From J095 sp964517605 (GTDB lineage: Bacteria; Chloroflexota; Anaerolineae; 4572-78; J111): 64,000 bases of DNA. The stretch covers positions 1-64,000 of the forward strand of contig CAZFCE010000006.1 of NCBI GenBank assembly GCA_964517605.1, read 5' to 3'. A model generated the notes under the pieces. The model saw nothing but the letters and a program-made list of their open reading frames with translations. It had not been told where the DNA came from and ran no database searches. Below, piece after piece: positions 18,201 through 26,336 of this stretch (the stretch's first letter is position 1; every line of letters begins with the position of its first letter). Both the position numbers and the translations under genes were made by a program.

Positions 18201-21200
18201 AATGGCGTTGCCCGCCACCGAGCGCATCACCTGCCGCACTTCGAGCATGCGGCTTACTTCTACGCCCAAATTGTACAGATTTTGCATTTCGGTGGCGCGG
18301 CGGCGGGTATCTTCGAGCAGGCGGGCGCTTTCAATGGCCACCGCAGCCAGATCGGCCAGGGTTGTCACCAGCTTGAGCATATTGCGGTTGTGAATTACCG
18401 CTTCGATGGCAAAAATACCAATCACGCCCTCTTCGGTTCTGAGCGGCACGTAGGTTACATCGCTGGGAAAGGGCAGGCCAAAATTGGCCACGGTATCACG
18501 GGGAATGTCGCCCTCAATGATGAGTACGTCGCCCGATTTTATCACCGAGGCAAACGGCTCGGACGTGGTGGGGATGTCGCTCTCGTTGAACAGTTCTACC
18601 AAAAAGCCGGGAATGTTTTTGGTGCTGGCCATTTTTACCGTGTTTTGAACGGGGTCAATCAGCCAGATGGAGCCGTGTTTGTGGCCCACCAGATCAAACA
18701 CCGCATCCAGCACCAAATTGAGCACTTCGTTTAGCCCCAACGCCCGGTTTAAAGATTGAGCCACATCGGTGAGCGCGGCCAATTGTTTAACCTGCTGCCG
18801 GGCTTCATCAAACAGGTGGGCGTTTTGCAGCGCCACCGCCACCTGGTTGGCAAAGGCCAAAATTACGTCAACATCCTCCGGGGTAAAAAAGTTGGGGCGG
18901 TCTTTATCCAGCGCAATCAGCCCCAACACGTTGATGCCATAAGTCAGCGGCACGCCCAGCCAACTGCGAGTATCGGCGTGGGATGGGTTGCTGAAAAAGT
19001 CTGAAAATTCCTGGGCGGTATCGTTGATGATAACCGGCTCCTGGGTTTCGATGACTTTGCGGTTGGGGGTGCTATCGGCCATCAATAAGGATTGGCCAAT
19101 GATTTTTTGGCTGTCTTCGCCGCCGCGCGCGCCAATCACCACCAGTTTGTCGTCTTGCAACAACTGCACATTAACCCGGCCATAATTTACCACCCGGCCC
19201 AACTCTTTGAGGATAATGTTGAGCAGTTCGTCAAGGTCAAGCTGAGAACTGATGGCCTCGGCCACACCGCGCAAAGTATCGGCCTGGCGGCGGCGCTGTT
19301 GCTCCAACTCAAACAACTGGGCGTTTTCAATGGCGGCGGCAGCGTGGTTGGCAAAAGTTTCAAGGGTGCGCACAATGTACAGGTCGGGGCGCACATCATC
19401 AATGGGATTGGCCACCGTTAGCACCCCAATGATTTTGCCATCGGTATCCATCAGCGGAGCCAGCAGCAAATCTCCGGTTTGCCACATTTCTTTGGCGGGC
19501 GCGTGGCCAATCAGCGAGAAAAGCTCAAGGTGGCGCTGGTACTGGCCCGGCGGCTGGCTTTTTTCAATGTAAGGCACGTTGAGTTTGCCCTGCCACACGG
19601 CCATTTGGTCGGCGGGGATAAAGTAGGATTTGCTGAGGCAAAATTCGGGGCGCATAACCGCGTAAAGGTTTTCCAGCGGTTGAGCCTGCCCCGGCGTTTT
19701 TAATTGGGCCAACTGGGCAATGGGAATGCCCGCGCCCACCTGCGGGTATATTTTGGGCGGGCGGCCCCGCACCAGGCTAACCAGCACCACATCGTAGCCC
19801 ACCGATTCGGCAATGGCAAAGGCAATGTCTTCCAGCACATCGACCAGCGGGCGGTTGGTTCTAAAGGCGTTGCTAATTTCTGATAACCGGGCCAGTTGGT
19901 CGGCGCGGCGGCTGGCCTGTTCGCGCTCGGTAATTTGCTGCTGGTAAGCCTGGGCGTTGCCAATGGCTACGGCGGCGTGGTTGGCCAACGCCTCCAGGTA
20001 ACGCAGTTGGTTATCGTTAAAAAAGTTGGGGGTTTGGCTTTCCAGGTTGATGATGCCCACGGGTTCGCCGCCATAAAAAATGGGCACCACCACTTTAGAG
20101 CGCAGATTTTTAACGCCCACATCAACAAATTCGGCATCCTTGAGCACATCCGGCACCAGCACCGATAGCCCGGTGCGCAGCGACCGGCCCATAATTCCTT
20201 CGGAGGCCGAAACGTCGCGCCGGCCATTTTGCGAAACGGGATAGGCCACCAACCGGTTAAGGATGGCGTTGTAAAAGTACACGCTACCGGAATCGGCGCG
20301 GGTTAAATGCAGCGCCTCATCGAGCACCATGCTCAATATTTTATTCATGTCCAGAGTGCTGTTTAGCTCGTTGCTAACGCGCTGCAAACCGGCCAGTTCG
20401 TCAATCCGGCGTTGGAGTTGCTGGTTGGCCTGGCTGTACAACCGCGCGTTTTCCAGCGCCACCGCCACCTGATTGGCCACCACCTCAAGCAGGGTTACGG
20501 CCTGCGCCGAAAAGCCCTGCGGAGATTGAGCCATCAATTCCAGCGTGCCTAAAAAGCGGCCACTAACCCGGAGCGGCACCCCCATAAACGAGCCGGCGGG
20601 CGGGGTGGGCAAATTGGCTTCGGGCAGTTGCGCCGGGTCAAGGATGAGCAGCGGGCGCTGGTGCGCGGCAATCCAGCCGGTGCAGCCTTCGTTGAGGCGG
20701 TAGCGCACCGGGCTAAACAGGCTATCGGCAGCCGGTTCGGGCAATTGCAAAATCAGTTGGAGAGTAAAGGATTTTTCGTCCCACAGGCAAATTTGGGCCA
20801 CATCAAACTTAAATAAATCCTTCAACGAAGGCTGATCTAAAATGGCTTTGCATGCCTGTTGAACGGCTTTCAACGAGGAATCAAACACGGCCGCATTGGG
20901 GTCCTTTTGTTGCGAAAATTCTTGGTTATGGCGATACAACCTGATTGTTTTTACCCCCACCGCGTGTTTGGGGTGTCTTTCGATGGAAGATTTTAGAATA
21001 AGTTGGGGGGCGCAGACACAATTTGGGCTGAACCCGGAGGTCAAAATTGCTCCAGAAATGGGAATTGGTCGCCGGCAAAATCGGTTGAGGCGCAGATGGA
21101 GCATAACATAAACCAGCAGCCCAATCAATAACCGCCCCGGCCACGCCACCGAGCCTAATAAAATAGCCAAACAACAAGCCAGCACCGCCAGTTCAACGTA

Positions 21201-21260
21201 AGGTTGACCGCCCAACGGGTTGCGTATAACTTGCCTGAAACCATACCAATACCGGTACAT
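15225..21260 (-). CDS. giant hybrid histidine kinase with seven GAF domains and two pseudo-receivers
   Basis: 2011 residues. Two N-terminal hydrophobic segments (about 20-55) anchor it in the membrane. Seven GAF-like domains follow, starting near residues 115, 288, 456, 665, 826, 991 and 1205, each ending in an ANxxAVAIxNA-type helix. A PAS domain lies at about 1385-1490, HisKA has phospho-acceptor His1520 (SHELRTPM), and HATPase_c has NLIGNAWQYTP, DTGIGI and GTGLGLSI boxes. The C-terminus has two receiver folds, about 1746-1870 and 1881-2000. In the first the acceptor position lacks Asp (AVVLGATL); in the second it is Asn (LILFNTSMPD). Phosphate must leave to another protein, most simply the receiver encoded three bases downstream. 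The many GAFs suggest cyclic nucleotide or other small-ligand integration; ligands unknown. Confidence 0.93.
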   Translation of the reverse strand: MYRYWYGFRQVIRNPLGGQPYVELAVLACCLAILLGSVAWPGRLLIGLLVYVMLHLRLNRFCRRPIPISGAILTSGFSPNCVCAPQLILKSSIERHPKHAVGVKTIRLYRHNQEFSQQKDPNAAVFDSSLKAVQQACKAILDQPSLKDLFKFDVAQICLWDEKSFTLQLILQLPEPAADSLFSPVRYRLNEGCTGWIAAHQRPLLILDPAQLPEANLPTPPAGSFMGVPLRVSGRFLGTLELMAQSPQGFSAQAVTLLEVVANQVAVALENARLYSQANQQLQRRIDELAGLQRVSNELNSTLDMNKILSMVLDEALHLTRADSGSVYFYNAILNRLVAYPVSQNGRRDVSASEGIMGRSLRTGLSVLVPDVLKDAEFVDVGVKNLRSKVVVPIFYGGEPVGIINLESQTPNFFNDNQLRYLEALANHAAVAIGNAQAYQQQITEREQASRRADQLARLSEISNAFRTNRPLVDVLEDIAFAIAESVGYDVVLVSLVRGRPPKIYPQVGAGIPIAQLAQLKTPGQAQPLENLYAVMRPEFCLSKSYFIPADQMAVWQGKLNVPYIEKSQPPGQYQRHLELFSLIGHAPAKEMWQTGDLLLAPLMDTDGKIIGVLTVANPIDDVRPDLYIVRTLETFANHAAAAIENAQLFELEQQRRRQADTLRGVAEAISSQLDLDELLNIILKELGRVVNYGRVNVQLLQDDKLVVIGARGGEDSQKIIGQSLLMADSTPNRKVIETQEPVIINDTAQEFSDFFSNPSHADTRSWLGVPLTYGINVLGLIALDKDRPNFFTPEDVDVILAFANQVAVALQNAHLFDEARQQVKQLAALTDVAQSLNRALGLNEVLNLVLDAVFDLVGHKHGSIWLIDPVQNTVKMASTKNIPGFLVELFNESDIPTTSEPFASVIKSGDVLIIEGDIPRDTVANFGLPFPSDVTYVPLRTEEGVIGIFAIEAVIHNRNMLKLVTTLADLAAVAIESARLLEDTRRRATEMQNLYNLGVEVSRMLEVRQVMRSVAGNAIHLINCQLGAIMFLDEQINQYVIETAASTPELIAKFGLDTVHFTDAKEIRESVKFLWTRMSHEITTTQQPVTFTLPALGSSEAGPLEKSAAKLGIKSMLGVPIYVQNEIDGAIFVASLTPRQFDTRDIQTLAFVANQASVSVRNAQLVQRLNLLTEELEQRVAQRTEELAQTLQDLTEERDRVGTLYQIARELSASFDLDRVLNEALNLLNRAIGISQGAILLIDRETEHLVYRAALGRYKPLPRGGLQTPYKLGYGLAGKVMEYRAPRLINDLREESDWVPDDHEAEDRRSALAVPLSTGDDVLGVILLFHPDPNYFTQDQLKLVSAASAQITTTINNAELYRLITDQAKRLGTLYRQQAAEAAKNQAILEGITDGVLVLDADQNLMLVNPKAAEILNISAAAIENQPLRQILGRSESPVELELAQLLYDNLLAALAEISAGKDAVQFKVEVGPKVVSLSLAPAPLGTDDRPSFVAVLRDISKEAEIDRLKNEFISTVSHELRTPMTSIKGYADLLLSGNAKIGELNDTQHRFVKVIQSNANRLTELVNDILEISRIETGRVKLEFTSLNLVNIIRDVAVSFEGQMVRKHMNLTLNLPTDLPNIYGDKARLIQILVNLIGNAWQYTPEGRHINVTATQVGHFVQVDVKDTGIGIVEKDVAYIFDRFFRSERHEVQVVDGTGLGLSITKSFVEMLGGQIWVKSRVDVGTTFSFTIPIDLGQQGNNPTIIPHLLLVHDDEAVVNFLQTGLEQHGYEVITANNPSEALELAQNTPQFIKAVVLGATLRQVNSFAALEQLKNNPIVANHSVLLAALTPTPWGLSLQIVDSLTPATDVATVVANVQRILVGSQANLQTQPLDSESMVSRILIIERDRKTAGWLREILSPAGYEIHVAFNSQQGLDMVQGNLPNLILFNTSMPDLDDESFIWQLYRDEQTRQIPVVLITDEPVFGPNGRVKIWGKNHWDKNRPYLTMDDLVAEIEQFYLETVGIQKG

Positions 21261-21351
21261 TTTTATGACTCACTGCCGGCTAATACCCAGCTCTGGATTC
21301 AATTGATAAGGTTCAAAACTACATACAACTCATTGCGCTCAACGCGCCAAT

Positions 21352-22254
21352 TTACTGCGGGCACCCCGGATTGTGCCGGCGGTTTTCGGCGGCATCTTCG
21401 GTGATTTGCATAATATCGGCGTAAGGGCCATCTTCACTGGAAACAACCCCAACCACCAGCTTCATAAATTCGGATTCGCGGGTAACGCCGTCAATATCTT
21501 CGTAAGTAATCCGGCCAGATTCGCGCATTCTAAAGGGATAAAACACCTGGCTTTCGGTGTCAAAGCGTTGGGTAACGGTTTTACAGATTGCCGGCGCGGA
21601 TTCGGGATTGGTGATAATGATAAAATCGTTATCAGAAGCCTGGCCAATGAAATCGTTCATGGTGCCGTAGGTTTCTACGGCTTCGCGCATAATATCAGCC
21701 AAAAAAATCAGCACTTCGTTAACGTGAATGGGGCCAACCACTTCTTTAAAGGCGGTTACGTTTCTAATGCCAAAATAGAGCAACCGCCAGGGCGAAGTTG
21801 AGTCTTTGGCTTTTTTAAGCTCTTCTTCGATGAGTTTGCCCGCCGGCAGGTTAGATACGGGATGCGTGAGCGCCTCGCGTTTGGAGCGGCGAATAGCGCC
21901 TTCTACCCGCAGTTTTAACTCCTCAATGTCAAACGGTTTGGTGATGTAATCATCGGCCCCCAACTCCAACCCGGCGATTTTATCGCTGCGCTCATCCTTT
22001 TGAGTCAGGAAAATAATGGGCACGTAACTGGTGCGGGTGTTGTTACGTAACTGGCGGCACACCTCGTAGCCGTCAATATCGGGCAGTTGGATATCCAGCA
22101 CCACCACGTTGGGCAATTTGCGGCGGCAAATCTCCAGCGCATCGTTGCCCCGGTTGGCAATCAACACTTCGTACCCTTGTGAGTCGAAGTAAATGCGCAG
22201 CATTTTGGAAATATCCAGATCATCTTCTACAACGAGGATGCGGCCTTGACCCAT
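21352..22254 (-). CDS. response regulator: receiver plus degenerate GGDEF-like domain (copy 1)
   Basis: A 300-residue protein. Residues 1-122 are a receiver with Asp11/Asp12, acceptor Asp54 (VVVLDIQLPD) and Lys in ITKPFD. Residues about 130-290 have a GGDEF-like fold: NLPAGKLIEEEL matches the usual D-x-L-T-G-L-x-N region, but the signature GGDEF reads ASDNDF. It therefore cannot be a diguanylate cyclase and may be a nucleotide-sensing or protein-interaction output. The close paralogue at 29453-30325 shows the same decay. GAGAGG precedes the ATG. It lies between the AAR homologue and the giant kinase in one operon. Confidence 0.85.
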   Translation of the reverse strand: MGQGRILVVEDDLDISKMLRIYFDSQGYEVLIANRGNDALEICRRKLPNVVVLDIQLPDIDGYEVCRQLRNNTRTSYVPIIFLTQKDERSDKIAGLELGADDYITKPFDIEELKLRVEGAIRRSKREALTHPVSNLPAGKLIEEELKKAKDSTSPWRLLYFGIRNVTAFKEVVGPIHVNEVLIFLADIMREAVETYGTMNDFIGQASDNDFIIITNPESAPAICKTVTQRFDTESQVFYPFRMRESGRITYEDIDGVTRESEFMKLVVGVVSSEDGPYADIMQITEDAAENRRHNPGCPQ

Positions 22255-22274
22255 GATAACCTCTCTTTATTTCG

Positions 22275-23378
22275 TTACGGATTAGCCCAGTTAAATTGGG
22301 CTTGTTTTTGATAGGCGTTTTGTTTGATCCGGTCAATGGTTTCTTCGGTAATGGCCAGTTCAAAACTGCGAAAACCGCTCACTTTAAACCCATGCCGGGT
22401 GGCCATTGCGGCCATTGTTTCTACCTGATCCAAAGTGATGTTTTTACCCAGCGAATAGTTTTGGTAATGCCCTTCTAAAGCCAGGGTAATGGTTTCGGCC
22501 ATGCAGGCAAAAGCCATTCCCGGCGGAAAGCCAAAATTAAAGTTAAAGTTAACCCGGCCCGGCACCTGCACCATCCCGCCTTCAATGACCAGCACATCGT
22601 TACGGTCTTCAACCACCTGTTTTGAAACATCTCTGGGGCGGGCCACATCGCAAACTACGGCCCCGCATTTGAGGTGCTGCGGCTCAATCACCGCATCTAG
22701 GGCGTTGGTAACGGTTAGCACCAAATCGGCCTGCTGCAAGCTGTCCATTTGGGTGCTGATGTCCACGTTGGATTGACCGCGCGCCCGCACCTGGGCTTGT
22801 ACCTGAGCCAGCGCAGCCAGGTTCCGGCCTACCAAAATAATACGCTGCACCTGCGGCCCCAACAATTGGGCGCAAACTTTGCCAATCGAGCCGGTAGCGC
22901 CCACCACCGCCGCCGTAGATGTAGCCGGGTTAAGGCCCATGCGCCGGCCCGCTTTAAGCGTGCCTTCAACGGCGGTTGCCACGGTGTAACTGTCGCCGGT
23001 GGTTACAGGGATGTCGAGGTGGCGGGCTATCGTTATGCCGCCATCGCCCACCACTGAGGTGAATCCACCCAGGCCCAAAATTTTTGCACCCAGTTTTTGG
23101 GCCAGTTGGCCAGTGGCGATAATTTTTTGGTACACTTTTTCCGGCGGCAAAGTAACCATTTGGTACGGCGTGAGCGGGCAGGCAATAAACCAGCCCTCAA
23201 TTTCTTTACCGGTGGCCTGCGACACAATCCCGGTGATGTGAGAAATGTACACCGGCGGAAAATACTGCGACAAAAAATGGATGGCCGGTTCTGGCAAAAT
23301 TTTGCCCAGAAGCGGAAACTTGCGCTGCACATCGCGTTTGGGGTTAACCGGGTGAATGATAAACGCAAAGTTGTCCAT
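22275..23378 (-). CDS. homologue of long-chain acyl-ACP reductase (AAR, aldehyde-forming)
   Basis: A 367-residue protein alignable by eye to cyanobacterial AAR, which reduces long-chain acyl-ACP to fatty aldehyde with NADPH. Shared features: GKEIEGWFI near residue 60, LGGFTSVV near 108, TTGDSYTVAT near 131, the dinucleotide site GATGSIGK (160-167), and FACMAE with Cys292. The last matches the segment holding the cysteine (Cys294 in Synechococcus elongatus AAR) that forms the acyl-enzyme, followed by the shared YSLGKNITLDQVETM and KHGF-like tail. No aldehyde-deformylating oxygenase gene is in the window, so alkanes are not an obvious product. The stop of the beta-helix gene is two bases upstream, so the two are coupled. 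The function is inferred from homology. Confidence 0.75.
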   Translation of the reverse strand: MDNFAFIIHPVNPKRDVQRKFPLLGKILPEPAIHFLSQYFPPVYISHITGIVSQATGKEIEGWFIACPLTPYQMVTLPPEKVYQKIIATGQLAQKLGAKILGLGGFTSVVGDGGITIARHLDIPVTTGDSYTVATAVEGTLKAGRRMGLNPATSTAAVVGATGSIGKVCAQLLGPQVQRIILVGRNLAALAQVQAQVRARGQSNVDISTQMDSLQQADLVLTVTNALDAVIEPQHLKCGAVVCDVARPRDVSKQVVEDRNDVLVIEGGMVQVPGRVNFNFNFGFPPGMAFACMAETITLALEGHYQNYSLGKNITLDQVETMAAMATRHGFKVSGFRSFELAITEETIDRIKQNAYQKQAQFNWANP

Positions 23379-23380
23379 AG

Positions 23381-24709
23381 CTACCTTGGGCCGGGGTTAA
23401 CCAACTGTTGGGTAAGGGTGGGGTGTTGGGGCGGCCTTTCGGCGCTGTCGTGGTATTTGGCCACATGCCCCTGGTTGGGGTAGCCGTGGTGGTCGCTATC
23501 TTCAAACTGTACGTTTTTGGCAATCACGGTGCGTTCCGGTTTGGCAAACATCACCACATCAGAATCGATGGTGCGGGCCGGGTAAACAATGTGCCCGGAG
23601 CCAATCCGGCAATTATGGCCCACGCAACCGCCAATTACCGGCAGGCCCACATTGTGCAGTTTTCCTTTGTGCAAAACCTTGATGGGTTTGGCCAGCAGGT
23701 TAACATCGGTAAAAGTGTTGCCCGCGCCAATAAAGGTGTCGCGCCCAATAACACAGGCTTGCAGGCAGGTATTTTGGGCCACCATCGAGTTTTCCATCAG
23801 CGTGGTCATAAACAAGGCGGTTCTAAACGGCAGGTAACTCCCATCACCAATTATGCTGAGCATTAATTGTGCGCCCTGCATAATGTTAACGTTGTTGCCA
23901 ATCAGACTGGCGTTGATGACCACGCCCGGCCCAATGGTTACGTTGTCGCCAATAATGGTAGGGCCTTGAATAATCGCGGCGGGATCAATTTGGGTATTTT
24001 TGCCCACTTCAACCAGCGCCGAGGAGGATAAAAACTGTTTGCGCTCCAGCAACGAGCGCCACAAAACCCCGAGCATCACCGAAAACTTATCAAGCGAAGC
24101 TTCGATACGTGCGCCGTGGGCAAACATGCCAAACGGCACGTTAGCCATAAAAATATGCACCCAGTTTTCTATGGACAAAAACGCCCGGAGCGGCACCATA
24201 TAGCCCAGTTCACCCCGGTCATTGGCCATGTACGTGGGCACGCGGTAGTAGCCAATTTCGCGCGGCATGGTATCCACCACAACTGGCACCGGCGATTCCT
24301 TGCCAATGGTTGAGCCATCGGGAAAGTAGAATAAATCGGCCACATAGACATTGTTTTGCAGCCGGATGCCGTCCTGCAAAGCCAGCGCATGGGTTACAAT
24401 CGCTTCGTCTTTAGGGGAAAAGGCAACCTGAGCCGGCCTGTTTTGTTTTTTAGCTTCAGTGAGAAAGGCGTTAAAGAGGAATTCGTCAAAATACAGATTA
24501 TCGCGGTAAACAACCACCTCGCCAGCCAAAATTTCCGGGGGAAAGGTTAAAATACTGTCAAAAGAGCTGCACTCCACTTCTTCTCGGCAGTGGCGGCTAA
24601 GCACATCGCGTTGATAAAGCCAGAGCGGTTTGTTCATTATGCGCAAATCGCGCGCTGGCTCATGGAACGGCGGGATTGGTGTATTATCGCGAATAATGAT
24701 TTTCTTCAT
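23381..24709 (-). CDS. left-handed beta-helix (hexapeptide-repeat) protein
   Basis: A 442-residue soluble protein. Residues about 240-395 carry imperfect hexapeptide repeats (IDPAAIIQGPTIIGDNVTIG, VGHNCRIGSGHIVYP) that form a left-handed beta-helix, as in LpxA-type acyltransferases and GlmU-like nucleotidyltransferases. The first 230 residues are not a clear nucleotidyltransferase: no GxGxR pyrophosphorylase motif is visible. The extended C-terminal tail is rich in His and Pro. It is coupled to the AAR homologue with a two-base gap. An acyltransferase using acyl-ACP or its aldehyde or alcohol product would fit the context, but nothing in the sequence proves it. Confidence 0.7.
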   Translation of the reverse strand: MKKIIIRDNTPIPPFHEPARDLRIMNKPLWLYQRDVLSRHCREEVECSSFDSILTFPPEILAGEVVVYRDNLYFDEFLFNAFLTEAKKQNRPAQVAFSPKDEAIVTHALALQDGIRLQNNVYVADLFYFPDGSTIGKESPVPVVVDTMPREIGYYRVPTYMANDRGELGYMVPLRAFLSIENWVHIFMANVPFGMFAHGARIEASLDKFSVMLGVLWRSLLERKQFLSSSALVEVGKNTQIDPAAIIQGPTIIGDNVTIGPGVVINASLIGNNVNIMQGAQLMLSIIGDGSYLPFRTALFMTTLMENSMVAQNTCLQACVIGRDTFIGAGNTFTDVNLLAKPIKVLHKGKLHNVGLPVIGGCVGHNCRIGSGHIVYPARTIDSDVVMFAKPERTVIAKNVQFEDSDHHGYPNQGHVAKYHDSAERPPQHPTLTQQLVNPGPR

Positions 24710-24753
24710 CTGTTAGAGTTCAGCCAGCATTAAAGGTTTAGTGTAAATCTGCT

Positions 24754-25557
24754 TTAGTTCAAAGCAGGAAACTGAAAATCTAAAAACTCGGCCAAGTACT
24801 CATTAAAAGCCTGGGGTTCATCGAGCATTGGAAAATGACCGGACCCCGACATAATTTTCACTCTGGAAACCGGCGCGCTGCCGGCGATAATATTAGCCTG
24901 AGAAGGCTGCACCACGTTATCCCTAACGCCGTAAATTCCCATAAGCGGCGTAGTCATCCCCGGCAACTGCGCCCGGAGATCGGTTTTATGCAAAGAATTA
25001 ATACTGAGAAAAAACGCCTCAAGCGTTGTTCGAGAAAGGTCACGGGTAATCATTTTGTACCAGTGGGGCCAATCTTTGACCACATACGGGGAAAAAAACT
25101 TTATACCCAGTTGTAAAGCGCTGGGCATTTGCCACACAATCGAGGCAATCCAGGGTTTGCCTGCCAAACGGAGAAAAAGATTAAGCGAACTGCCTACAAT
25201 TGGGGAACCAACTACAATAGCCCGTTGCACTCGTTCTGGCCTGGCTAACGCCAACGCAACGGCTACCGTACCCCCCATTGAGTGGCCCACGACCGGAGCC
25301 TCTTCAATCCCCAGCCGATCCATAAATTGATCGACTAAATTCACAAAGTCGTTAACCTGATAACTATTCCGGCGCTTGCCTGATTCTCCAAACCCCCAAA
25401 AATCAAGCGCATAACAGCGATATCGCCGCTTGAGAGACTCCATTGTTTCCAACCAATATCCCCACGAACCCAACCAACCATGCAATAAAATAACGGGGCG
25501 TCCTCGGCCGTAAGCTTCGTAATGCACTATTCCCTGGTCAGTAACAATAGAACTCAC
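24754..25557 (-). CDS. alpha/beta hydrolase (intact catalytic triad)
   Basis: A 267-residue alpha/beta hydrolase. The oxyanion motif LHGWLGS is near residue 24, the nucleophile elbow GHSMGG gives Ser93, the acid is in YGVRDNVV near 197, and the His is in GSGHFPMLDEP near 246. The start is GTG, supported by GAGGT seven bases upstream. It closely resembles the product of 14025-14819, with which it shares HYEAxGRG and CYALDFWGFGES-type motifs. Likely substrates are esters or thioesters; with AAR and a beta-helix protein next door, a lipid-related ester is plausible. First of the seven genes from hydrolase to hydrolase; the GTPase gene lies 141 bases upstream with no terminator between. Confidence 0.85.
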   Translation of the reverse strand: MSSIVTDQGIVHYEAYGRGRPVILLHGWLGSWGYWLETMESLKRRYRCYALDFWGFGESGKRRNSYQVNDFVNLVDQFMDRLGIEEAPVVGHSMGGTVAVALALARPERVQRAIVVGSPIVGSSLNLFLRLAGKPWIASIVWQMPSALQLGIKFFSPYVVKDWPHWYKMITRDLSRTTLEAFFLSINSLHKTDLRAQLPGMTTPLMGIYGVRDNVVQPSQANIIAGSAPVSRVKIMSGSGHFPMLDEPQAFNEYLAEFLDFQFPALN

Positions 25558-25698
25558 AGTCTAACCTCAACACTACACAAACACCCAAAAGCGGCGCAAA
25601 CAACCCGTCCACCCGGGTATTTATCCACTGAACTTCACTCCACCCGACCACACGTAAAGTTCTGGAAACTCTCACTTGTTAAAGAATCGGGCAAGCTG

Positions 25699-26235
25699 TT
25701 ACTCGTCAGCCTGCATTTTTTCCAAAATAGAATACAAAAGCTCAAGCAATACGTTTTTAACGGTTTCTTTGTCTCTGGCTACGCACCCCAAAACTTTTAC
25801 GTCCTTCTCAATTTTTAAAGCAATTCTTACGTCATCCGGCGACCAGGCATCGGGTAAATCCTGTTTATTGGCCGCCACCACAAACGGCGTATTGGCATAA
25901 GCTTTAAAAACTTCCAGAATGTGCTTGGCTTCTCTAAAAGTTTCGGGGCGAACGCTATCTACCAGCACCACAAACCCCAGCATACCTTCTGAGAGAATTT
26001 CCCACATAAAATCAAAACGGCGTTGCCCCGGAGTGCCAAACAAGTACAACACCAAATCATCGTCTACCGTAATGCGGCCAAAGTCCATTGCCACGGTAGT
26101 ATCTTCTTTTACACGCTCTGCATCACTGGATATTTTGCGCTCAGTTGATACTACATCAATTTCACTGACACTTTGAATGAACTCGGTTTTTCCAGCACTA
26201 AAAGGTCCGGTGATGACCATTTTTACGGTTTGCAT
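25699..26235 (-). CDS. small Ras-like GTPase of the CvnD/MglA type
   Basis: A 178-residue single-domain P-loop GTPase. G1 is GPFSAGKT (residues 10-17), the switch region includes TTVAMDFGRI, G3 is GTPGQ (67-71) and G4 is NKQD (123-126). The phrases VAMDFG and LFGTPGQ.RF.FMW are typical of bacterial GTPases of Streptomyces conservons (CvnD) and related MglA-like proteins, which act in signalling with roadblock proteins and kinases. No roadblock/LC7 gene is adjacent; the DUF4388 gene 101 bases upstream may serve as partner. GAGGT lies upstream of the ATG. Confidence 0.88.
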   Translation of the reverse strand: MQTVKMVITGPFSAGKTEFIQSVSEIDVVSTERKISSDAERVKEDTTVAMDFGRITVDDDLVLYLFGTPGQRRFDFMWEILSEGMLGFVVLVDSVRPETFREAKHILEVFKAYANTPFVVAANKQDLPDAWSPDDVRIALKIEKDVKVLGCVARDKETVKNVLLELLYSILEKMQADE

Positions 26236-26336
26236 GGACAGAATTACCTCGGATAAAAACTTGAGATGCTAATAATGAAATTTACCAGCTCACAGGTCGA
26301 ATAAAGTCAGGCTAATGACCCAGAACCGTAAAAAAA

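Noticed and set aside
17049..18734. Plus-strand frames of 267 and 282 codons opposite the giant kinase
   Set aside because: Shadows of GAF-domain coding sequence; no ribosome sites and no family resemblance.
22275..25557. Alkane biosynthesis pair (AAR plus aldehyde-deformylating oxygenase)
   Set aside because: No ferritin-like di-iron oxygenase is encoded in the window, so only the reductase homologue can be claimed.
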